Shown: in pieces, positions 52,943 to 59,053 of the stretch
How the letters are laid out: the number at the start of each line of letters is the position of its first letter
How positions within the stretch are numbered: position 1 is the first letter of the stretch
NCBI GenBank assembly: GCA_041936745.1
Contig: JBHGWS010000001.1
Span: 4,533-68,532 of the forward strand
From: Darwinibacter acetoxidans_A
Lineage (GTDB): Bacteria; Bacillota; Limnochordia; Darwinibacteriales; Darwinibacteriaceae
Reading direction: 5' to 3'
DNA: 64,000 nt
The notes under the pieces: model-generated
Databases searched by the model: none
What the model was told of the DNA's origin: nothing
Seen by the model: the letters and a program-made list of their open reading frames with translations, nothing else
Position numbers and translations under genes: made by a program

Positions 52943-53207
52943 GTGTTTTAGCCAGATCGTGGACTATGTTGGCTCCCCGGGAGATGATTACACCGGTAAT
53001 TAAATAGTCCAGGAGAATGTTTCTAATCGGGATCTGTAAAGATGCCAAGATGCCAATGCCCGTGGTCCACGATAAGGCTACGCCAAATATACCTGCGATC
53101 AGAGGTAGATAGGTTCGATCCAGCTTGGGTAAAGCATTTTTGACGCTGTTCGTTAAGATTTCCACTAAAAAGGCAATTGCAATAACTTTGCCTAAAACTT
53201 GGTTCAT
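52926..53207 (-). CDS. Small membrane protein, holin-like
   Basis: A 93-residue protein with three hydrophobic segments (VLGKVIAIAFLVEILT, YLPLIAGIFGVALSW, LDYLITGVIISRGANIVHDL). The last motif recalls phage-holin-like families common in Bacillota, but function is unknown. It is tail-to-tail with aspS and overlaps its end by 17 bases. The ribosome site GGAGGG precedes a tiny ATG-TTA-TGA frame whose stop overlaps this gene's ATG, so start choice or coupling is unclear. Confidence 0.68.
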   Translation of the reverse strand: MNQVLGKVIAIAFLVEILTNSVKNALPKLDRTYLPLIAGIFGVALSWTTGIGILASLQIPIRNILLDYLITGVIISRGANIVHDLAKTLSFSG

Positions 53208-53289
53208 AACATGTCAACCCTCCTTTGCTTAAGTTATATGTCCCGCCGTATATCAGTAGAACCGGGAAAAATCGGTACAAGCAGGGGAC

Positions 53290-53318
53290 TTGAATCCAAG
53301 TCGACTCTGTGATATTAT
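53290..53318 (+). promoter_or_regulatory. Promoter of the 6S-like RNA
   Basis: TTGAAT (53290-53295), 17-base spacer, TATTAT (53313-53318), placing a start near 53325. Confidence 0.78.
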
Positions 53319-53324
53319 CAAACT

Positions 53325-53540
53325 AGAAAACGAACCCCTGCTGTGCTCGTGATCAATCTGGCTTTGTTATGAGCCAACACCATAACACAGGGAACCTTAA
53401 CTCTGGCTGGGGAGGGCGGGCCGTCTTCGAACGGAAGTCCAAACCACTCAGGTGGGTACCCACCTGCCTAAGCAGGTTCATTCGAGCCAGCACTAGCGAC
53501 ACGGTGGGGGATTCGATAACCCCTTTTGGGGTATTTTTTT
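53325..53540 (+). ncRNA. ssrS: Probable 6S RNA
   Basis: A promoter-to-terminator unit of about 215 bases without a coding frame. Its ends pair: CCCCTGCTGTG (53335 on) with CACGGTGGGGG (53500-53510 region), leaving a long, mostly double-stranded rod with internal loops and an apical hairpin CAGGTGGG-TA-CCCACCTG (53449-53466), as in 6S RNA, which mimics an open promoter and sequesters sigma-A polymerase. In B. subtilis the 6S-1 gene bsrA lies exactly between aspS and yrvM (tcdA), as here. Sequence identity was not tested; 4.5S RNA, tmRNA and RNase P signatures are absent. Confidence 0.75.
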
Positions 53541-53541
53541 T
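53516..53541 (+). terminator. Terminator of the 6S-like RNA
   Basis: ATAACCCC and GGGGTAT pair around TTTT, followed by seven or more Ts. Its T-run leads directly into the tcdA ribosome site (GGAGGA). Confidence 0.85.
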
Positions 53542-53555
53542 GGAGGAAAATTGCT

Positions 53556-54251
53556 ATGGAGCGCTTCGCCAGGACTGAAATGGTAATCGGGGCGGCAAAC
53601 CTGGCCCGTTTACGAAAAAGCAGTGTTGCCGTCTTTGGCATCGGCGGGGTAGGTGGCTACGCCGCGGAGGCTTTAGCGCGCAGCGGCATCGGCTCGCTGC
53701 ATTTAATTGATCATGATATTGTCTCTTTGTCCAACCTAAACCGCCAAATTATTGCCTTAGAATCTACCTTGGGCCGGCCTAAGGTCGCGGTAATGGCAGA
53801 GCGCATAAAAGATATTAACCCCAATTGTGAGGTTTACTGCTACGAAGAATTTTACAGCCCCGAAAGCGGCGCTCACCTTTTGGCACTGCCTGTAGATTAC
53901 GTAGCCGACTGCATAGACAGTGTAGCTGCCAAAGCAGCTTTAATTGCTAACTGCCAAAAGATGGGGCTGCCCATAATTGTAAGCTTAGGCATGGGCAACA
54001 AACTTGACCCTACGCAGCTGGTTGTGGCTGAGCTTTTTTCCACGCATACCTGCCCTTTAGCCCGCAGACTGCGGGCCGCTTTGCGTAAAATGGGCATTAC
54101 AGCCGGTGTGCCCGCAGTGTTTTCCAAGGAACGGCCCGTTAAAACCGGGCAGGGCCCAACGCCCGGAAGCACTTCTTTTGTGCCTGCTGCAGCCGGCCTG
54201 ATCACAGCCTCGGTTATAGTAAGAGCTCTTTTGGAGGAGGATGGAGCATGA
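53556..54251 (+). CDS. tcdA: tRNA threonylcarbamoyladenosine dehydratase TcdA
   Basis: A 231-residue E1-like enzyme that cyclises t6A37 to ct6A using ATP. Nucleotide motif VFGIGGVGGYAAEALARSG near residue 28, LIDHDIVSLSNLNRQ near 57, and DYVADCIDSVAAKA near 118. ATG 53556 follows GGAGGA right behind the 6S terminator. The stop overlaps rarA (ATGA). In this window mtaB acts on the same t6A nucleotide. Confidence 0.93.
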   Translation: MERFARTEMVIGAANLARLRKSSVAVFGIGGVGGYAAEALARSGIGSLHLIDHDIVSLSNLNRQIIALESTLGRPKVAVMAERIKDINPNCEVYCYEEFYSPESGAHLLALPVDYVADCIDSVAAKAALIANCQKMGLPIIVSLGMGNKLDPTQLVVAELFSTHTCPLARRLRAALRKMGITAGVPAVFSKERPVKTGQGPTPGSTSFVPAAAGLITASVIVRALLEEDGA

Positions 54252-55576
54252 ATTTGTTCGATCAAAGGGACCGGAAAGAAAACCATGCCCCTTTGGCCGT
54301 CCGGATGCGGCCAAAAAGCTTAGAAGAATTTGTGGGCCAAGAACATATTTTAGGCGAAGGGACTCTTTTGCGCCGGGCTATTGTAAATGATATTTTACGC
54401 TCCATTATCCTCTACGGCCCGCCGGGAGTGGGGAAAACAACTCTGGCTTATGTGATCTCCCAAACTACGGCCGGTACTTTTATCGATGTCAGTGCCACGA
54501 CCACGGGAGTGGCGGAATTAAAGAAAATGATCCAAGAGGCGCAGCAGCGGCGGGCCTTTTATTCCAAGCGGACGATCCTTTTTGTCGATGAAATTCAAAG
54601 GTTAAATAAGGGGCAGCAGGATGTACTTTTACCCGCCGTGGAAAGAGGGGATCTTATTTTAATCGGGGCCACTACGGAAAACCCTTACTTTGAAGTTAAT
54701 GCGGCCCTTTTAAGCAGATCGCAGATTTATCAGCTGAAGCCTTTGACCAAAGCCGCTTTAAAAAAGATTGCCAACTCCGCTCTAAACAGGCGGGACGGCT
54801 TAGGTGAGTTAGACTGCACTATCACCGCCGATGCCTTAAACCACCTGATCGAAACGGCCAACGGCGATGCCCGAGTCTTGTTAAACACGCTGGAATTTGC
54901 CGCGCTTACAACTCTGCCTAACGAAGAGGGGGGCAGGGAAATAAGCTTAAGCATTGCGGAAGAAGCAGCTCAAGCCCAAAGGGTGCGCTATGATAAGAGC
55001 GGTGATCAGCACTACGATGTCATTTCCGCTTTTATCAAGTCTTTAAGGGGCAGCGACCCCGATGGGGCCCTTTACTGGTATGCCCGCATGGTTTATGCCA
55101 ATGAGGACCCCCGCTTCATCGTGCGCCGTTTAATCGTTCATGCCGCGGAAGATGTGGGCTTGGCGGACCCGAACGCTTTGCTGATGGCAGAGGCCGCCGC
55201 GACCGCCTTGGAATGGTTGGGAATGCCTGAGGCCCGCCTGGCGATTGCTCAAGCCATCATCTATATCGCTACCGCGCCGAAAAGCAATGCGGTCATCACC
55301 GCGGTCGATCAAGCCCTCCGAACGGTGGAAACGACCAGCGGGGAGCCGGTACCCCTGCATCTGCGGGATACCCATTATGGCGGGGCAGAAAAGTTAGGGC
55401 ACGGCCGCGGTTATAAATACCCGCACGATTACCCCCACCACTACGTTCAGCAGGAATACCTGCCGGCAAATCTGCGAGGTACAAAATTCTATAACCCAAC
55501 GGATCAGGGCAGGGAGAAGTTAATTAAAGAGCGCTTGGCATATTTTGCCAAGCTGAAAAAAGGCGGCCGCGGTTAA
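54248..55576 (+). CDS. rarA: Replication-associated recombination ATPase RarA (MgsA)
   Basis: A 442-residue clamp-loader-like AAA+ protein that acts at stalled forks. MRPKSLEEFVGQEHILG, Walker A YGPPGVGKTTLA near 60, Walker B ILFVDEIQRLNKGQQD near 115, sensor 1 LIGATTENPYFEVN, and the C-terminal tetramerisation domain with LRDTHYGGAEKLGHGRGYKYPHD split here over family motifs. Full length. Confidence 0.95.
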   Translation: MNLFDQRDRKENHAPLAVRMRPKSLEEFVGQEHILGEGTLLRRAIVNDILRSIILYGPPGVGKTTLAYVISQTTAGTFIDVSATTTGVAELKKMIQEAQQRRAFYSKRTILFVDEIQRLNKGQQDVLLPAVERGDLILIGATTENPYFEVNAALLSRSQIYQLKPLTKAALKKIANSALNRRDGLGELDCTITADALNHLIETANGDARVLLNTLEFAALTTLPNEEGGREISLSIAEEAAQAQRVRYDKSGDQHYDVISAFIKSLRGSDPDGALYWYARMVYANEDPRFIVRRLIVHAAEDVGLADPNALLMAEAAATALEWLGMPEARLAIAQAIIYIATAPKSNAVITAVDQALRTVETTSGEPVPLHLRDTHYGGAEKLGHGRGYKYPHDYPHHYVQQEYLPANLRGTKFYNPTDQGREKLIKERLAYFAKLKKGGRG

Positions 55577-55590
55577 AGCACCGCTTTTTT
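55569..55590 (+). terminator. Weak terminator after rarA
   Basis: A short GCGG (55569-55572) with CCGC (55581-55584) stem and six Ts. Probably incomplete termination. Confidence 0.45.
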
Positions 55591-55602
55591 GTTGTTTTCA
55601 CA

Positions 55603-55632
55603 TTGACAGGGCCGGAAATTTCATGTTATCAT
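55603..55632 (+). promoter_or_regulatory. Promoter of the iscR-nifS-nifU operon
   Basis: Perfect TTGACA (55603-55608), 18-base spacer, TATCAT (55627-55632). The tandem TTAATTC boxes start at its downstream edge. Confidence 0.8.
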
Positions 55633-55648
55633 TAATTCGGTTTAATTC
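55632..55648 (+). promoter_or_regulatory. Tandem TTAATTC boxes, candidate Rrf2-family operator
   Basis: Two identical TTAATTC copies (55632-55638 and 55642-55648) spaced by 10 bases, one DNA turn, covering the transcription start. Placement suits autorepression by the Rrf2 protein encoded next. Confidence 0.4.
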
Positions 55649-55687
55649 CAAGGAAAACACTCGGGATTGGAAAAGGGGGGTTAAGCA

Positions 55688-56131
55688 GTGAGAGTTTCCA
55701 CACGGGGCGAGTACGGCGTGCGGGCAATGTTCGATTTAAGCCTCCATTACGGGAAAGGCCCCATACCCCTTAAATCAATTGCGGAACGGCAGTTGGTTTC
55801 CAGCCATTACTTAGAGCAATTAATGGCCGCTTTGCGCGATGGGGGCTTGGTAAAAAGCAAACGCGGCGCCCACGGCGGCTATGAACTGGCTCACCCGCCC
55901 GGAGAAATCTGCATCGGGGATATCATCAGGATTTTAGAAGGGCCTATTACACCTTTAGATTGTTTGGAGGTTGACGGGGGCAGCGGCCCTTACTGCGGGG
56001 AACCCCAGCTTTGTGTGCTCAGGAACTTTTGGAAGGCCCTGCAGGCAAGTATGGAGCAGGTTTTAGACAACACCACTTTGGAAATGTTAAAGCAAGAGGC
56101 AGTAAAACAGAAAGCGGATGGTACAAAATGA
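55688..56131 (+). CDS. iscR: Rrf2-family regulator, IscR-like
   Basis: A 147-residue winged-helix regulator: RVSTRGEYGVRAMFDLSLHYG, IAERQLVSSHYLEQLMAALRDGGLVKSKRGAHGGY split over the DNA-binding domain, then three cysteines spaced C-x10-C-x5-C (DCLEV, YCGEP, LCVLRNFW) where cluster-binding Rrf2 proteins hold Fe-S. B. subtilis CymR, found at this locus, lacks such a triad, so an IscR-like Fe-S sensor controlling nifS-nifU is more likely than a cysteine regulator. GTG start after AAAAGGGGGG. ATGA overlap with nifS. Confidence 0.85.
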   Translation: MRVSTRGEYGVRAMFDLSLHYGKGPIPLKSIAERQLVSSHYLEQLMAALRDGGLVKSKRGAHGGYELAHPPGEICIGDIIRILEGPITPLDCLEVDGGSGPYCGEPQLCVLRNFWKALQASMEQVLDNTTLEMLKQEAVKQKADGTK

Positions 56132-57291
56132 GCGAAATTTATCTGGACTACGCGGCAACAACACCTCTGCGGCCGGAAGCCTTAGAAGCCATGCTCCCTT
56201 ATTTAAAAAGTGAGTTCGGCAACCCATCCAGCGTCTATGGCTGGGCCAGGCGGGCCAGGCAGGCCTTAGATTGGGCTCGGGACACCGTGGCGGGTGTTTT
56301 GGGCGCTGACAGTGATGAAATTGTATTTACGGCCGGCGGCTCCGAGGCGATTAATTTAGCTTTAAAAGGCACGGCAAAAACCCACAAAAACAAAGGGAAG
56401 CATATTATTACAACAGCCGTGGAACATCGTGCCGGCCTGGATTCAGCCCTTTGGCTCGAAAAAAATGGTTTTGAAGTAACTTTTCTGCCTGTCAGCGGTG
56501 ATGGCTTAGTCGACCCCGCTGCAGTAAAAGAAGCGCTGCGCCCCGAAACTATTTTAGTTTCCGTGATGCACGCCAATAATGAGATTGGCACAATCCAGCC
56601 CATCGAAGCCATTGGGGAAATTCTGCGAAAACACGGGGCGTTTTTTCACGTAGATGCGGTGCAGACTGCAGGTGTCCTACCTGTCGATGTGAATACGCTG
56701 CAGGCGGATCTGCTTTCTATCTCCGCTCATAAATTTTACGGGCCGAAAGGCATCGGCGCCCTGTATATCCGCAGGGGGGTACGGCCGGAACCTCTAATTC
56801 ACGGTGGGGCCCAGGAAAAAAGGCGCCGCGCCGGCACAGAAAATGTTGCCGGGGCCGTTGGTTTGGCAAAGGCTCTAAAGCTTGCGGAAGAGGAGCGGGA
56901 AGAGGAGTTTGTCCGCCTCTTAGGATTACGCGATCGCCTCTTGGCCGGCCTTTTAAAAATCCCCCACGTTCGGGTTAACGGCAGTGTTACAAACCGCCTG
57001 CCCAATAACGTGAATGTGAGCTTTAGTTTCATTGAAGGGGAATCACTGCTGCTTAATTTGGATCTTAAAGGTATCGCCGCTTCCAGCGGCTCGGCCTGCA
57101 CATCCGGTTCCTTAGAACCATCTCACGTTCTTTTGGCTTTGGGCCTGCCGCACGAAATCGCCCACGGTTCCCTGCGGCTGACTTTGGGGCTGTGGTCCAA
57201 AGAGTCGGATGTTGATTTTGTTTTGGGGGAAATCCCCGGGATTGTCCACCGTTTACGTGAAATGTCACCGCTTTATGAGGCGAGGGGGTAG
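56128..57291 (+). CDS. nifS: Cysteine desulfurase NifS/IscS
   Basis: A 387-residue PLP enzyme that takes sulfur from cysteine for Fe-S clusters and tRNA thiolation. IYLDYAATTPLRPEAL at the start, TAGGSEAINLALKG near 67, the PLP lysine in SISAHKFYGPKGIGAL near 203, and the active Cys in SSGSACTSGSLEPSHVLLAL near 325 (class I, short loop). The start overlaps the iscR stop. Followed after 4 bases by nifU. Confidence 0.96.
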   Translation: MSEIYLDYAATTPLRPEALEAMLPYLKSEFGNPSSVYGWARRARQALDWARDTVAGVLGADSDEIVFTAGGSEAINLALKGTAKTHKNKGKHIITTAVEHRAGLDSALWLEKNGFEVTFLPVSGDGLVDPAAVKEALRPETILVSVMHANNEIGTIQPIEAIGEILRKHGAFFHVDAVQTAGVLPVDVNTLQADLLSISAHKFYGPKGIGALYIRRGVRPEPLIHGGAQEKRRRAGTENVAGAVGLAKALKLAEEEREEEFVRLLGLRDRLLAGLLKIPHVRVNGSVTNRLPNNVNVSFSFIEGESLLLNLDLKGIAASSGSACTSGSLEPSHVLLALGLPHEIAHGSLRLTLGLWSKESDVDFVLGEIPGIVHRLREMSPLYEARG

Positions 57292-57295
57292 GAAA

Positions 57296-57673
57296 ATGTA
57301 TTCAGAGAAAGTTATGGACCACTTTAAAAATCCGCGCAATGTAGGTGAACTGGCACAAGCAGACGGTGTTGGTGAGGTAGGTAATGTCCGCTGCGGTGAT
57401 ATTATGAAGCTGTGGATTTCCGTGAAAGACGGCGTCATCGAGGATATCAAGTTTAAAACGTTTGGCTGCGGTGCGGCCATTGCCACCTCCAGTATGATTA
57501 CTGAGCTGGCTAAGGGTAAAACAATAGAGGAGGCAGAAAACATTACCAACAGTTCTATTGCCAATGCCTTAGATGGCTTACCGCCTTTGAAAATGCACTG
57601 CTCCAATTTGGCTGCGGATGCCCTAAAAGATGCTATAGCTGATTACCGCAAAAGGCAGGCCAGCGCTTCATAG
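57296..57673 (+). CDS. nifU: Fe-S scaffold protein NifU/IscU (N-terminal type)
   Basis: A 125-residue scaffold with the three ligand cysteines and Asp in NVRCGDIMKLWI (about 36), FGCGAAIATSSM (about 62) and MHCSNLAADAL (about 104). It accepts sulfur from NifS and passes clusters on. No extra thioredoxin-like domain. A terminator follows; mnmA, common next in this operon, is absent. Confidence 0.96.
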   Translation: MYSEKVMDHFKNPRNVGELAQADGVGEVGNVRCGDIMKLWISVKDGVIEDIKFKTFGCGAAIATSSMITELAKGKTIEEAENITNSSIANALDGLPPLKMHCSNLAADALKDAIADYRKRQASAS

Positions 57674-57689
57674 AGGGCTTTCAGCTTCC

Positions 57690-57717
57690 ACCACCGTTTT
57701 TGGGCGGTGGTTTTTTT
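57690..57717 (+). terminator. Terminator of iscR-nifS-nifU
   Basis: CCACCG (57691-57696) with CGGTGG (57705-57710), extended by A-T pairs, then TTTTTTT. Confidence 0.9.
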
Positions 57718-57766
57718 CTTGCCGTTTGGAGAAACTAGGCCTGAAAACACTAAATGAGGTGATCAG

Positions 57767-57937
57767 GTGTCAAATGGCCGAGGTTGGATGATGGTCGGGT
57801 TAGGCCTTGCCATTGGTGTCTTTGTGGGAAACAGTGTCAAGCGGGGGACGATTGCAAAGCAGGTGCGCCAGGCAGGCAGAATCTTGTTTAAAAGAGCACA
57901 AAGCATTGAGCACGATTTAAGCAGCTGGCTTGATTAA
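57767..57937 (+). CDS. 56-residue single-pass membrane protein
   Basis: A short gene read directly from the DNA. GTG 57767 follows GAGGTGATCAG. The product starts MSNGRGWMMVGLGLAIGVFV, one membrane helix, then a basic amphipathic helix (VKRGTIAKQVRQAGRILFK) and ends SSWLD. It resembles YtxH-like small proteins in layout only. It ends 3 bases before the AI-2E permease gene, whose own ribosome site is weak, so the pair is probably translationally coupled. Confidence 0.7.
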   Translation: MSNGRGWMMVGLGLAIGVFVGNSVKRGTIAKQVRQAGRILFKRAQSIEHDLSSWLD

Positions 57938-57940
57938 AAG

Positions 57941-58957
57941 GTGACTAAAAACATTTGGTGGGGCCTTGTCCTTGTGGGCATCCTTTTGTTTTTTTACCGG
58001 GTCAGGCTGGTACTGGCCCCTTTCTTTTTCGCTGTAGTGATCGCCTACCTTCTATACCCCGCAGTTACCGCCTTTGAAAACAAAGGTGTGCCTAAGACGG
58101 CCGCTATTTTATTAATTTACGCCTGCCTTGGCGTCATCTTTGCCGTGTTTTTTTTATTCTTTCTGCCCAAGCTAGGTGCGGAACTGGCCGAAATTTTAGA
58201 AAAACTGCCTGCCCGGGTCGAGCAGTGGGAAAATTTTGGGGCCGGCAGCCTGCAGAAGCTGGGTAAAATTAAACTGCCCGGTGTAGTTCAAGACGGCGTC
58301 AACATCGTGATGGAACGCTTGGAATTAGCATTGGAGGGGTTGGCGAATAAAGCTGCCCGGGGGCTGATGGGGGCTGTGGCCGTTTTGGCGGCTTTATTAA
58401 TTTCTCCCATCCTCGCTTTTTATTTTCTCAAAGACCACCAAGCGATGCGCAGCCGCAGCCTGCAGTTTGTCCCCGCACCTTACAGGGGCGAGGTGCAGAA
58501 CATTGCCCGGGAGATCAGCGGTGCTTTAAACAGCTTTTTTCGGGGGCAGATTCTTATTTCGCTTTTGGTGGGCCTTTTGATCTACGGCGGTTTGGCCTTT
58601 TTAAAAGTGCCCTACGCTTTATTCATAGGCCTGCTGGCGGGCCTTTTTGATATTATCCCTTACTTTGGGCCCATCCTTGGTTTCGTCCCGGCGGCTTTTT
58701 TTGCCCTGCTTAAATCGCCTCTGACGGTTCTTTGGGTGGCTCTTCTTTTCATTGCCGTCAACCAATTGGAAAGCTGTGTCATTGCGCCGAAAATTATTGG
58801 CGACAGAGTTGGTTTGCATCCTTTAGTCGTCATTTTCGCTATTTTAGTCGGCGGCGATCTCTTAGGTGTTGTGGGAATGCTTGTGGCAATACCCATCACC
58901 GCTATTTTGCGCGTTTTGCTGCAATATTTTTTTGGCTCCGGATCCCCCACAGGTTAA
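57941..58957 (+). CDS. AI-2E family transporter (YrrI/YtvI-like)
   Basis: A 338-residue membrane protein with about eight helices and the family patterns FFFAVVIAYLLYPAV, FRGQILISLLVGLLIYGG, GLLAGLFDIIPYFGPILGFVPA near 235, and GDRVGLHPLVVIFAILVGG near 285. Members have been linked to AI-2 export or Na+/H+ exchange; the substrate here is unknown. Upstream of alaS, as yrrI is in Bacillus. Confidence 0.92.
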   Translation: MTKNIWWGLVLVGILLFFYRVRLVLAPFFFAVVIAYLLYPAVTAFENKGVPKTAAILLIYACLGVIFAVFFLFFLPKLGAELAEILEKLPARVEQWENFGAGSLQKLGKIKLPGVVQDGVNIVMERLELALEGLANKAARGLMGAVAVLAALLISPILAFYFLKDHQAMRSRSLQFVPAPYRGEVQNIAREISGALNSFFRGQILISLLVGLLIYGGLAFLKVPYALFIGLLAGLFDIIPYFGPILGFVPAAFFALLKSPLTVLWVALLFIAVNQLESCVIAPKIIGDRVGLHPLVVIFAILVGGDLLGVVGMLVAIPITAILRVLLQYFFGSGSPTG

Positions 58958-58977
58958 AACTATGGCCGTCGCTTTTG

Positions 58978-59006
58978 TTGACAAGCAGGTAGGAGTTGGA
59001 TAATAT
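58978..59006 (+). promoter_or_regulatory. Sigma-A promoter of alaS
   Basis: Perfect TTGACA (58978-58983), 17-base spacer, TAATAT (59001-59006). The leader to the start codon is only about 40 bases. Confidence 0.83.
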
Positions 59007-59036
59007 TGAGGTAGTTATGCAGAAATAGGGGGGAAA

Positions 59037-59048
59037 CCGCGTTAGCGG
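59037..59048 (+). promoter_or_regulatory. Hairpin between alaS ribosome site and start codon
   Basis: CCGC-GTTA-GCGG lies between AGGGGGG (59027-59033) and the start (GTG 59051 / ATG 59054). Linear spacing is 17-20 bases, too long; with the hairpin folded it becomes about 5-8. Confidence 0.5.
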
Positions 59049-59053
59049 CAGTG

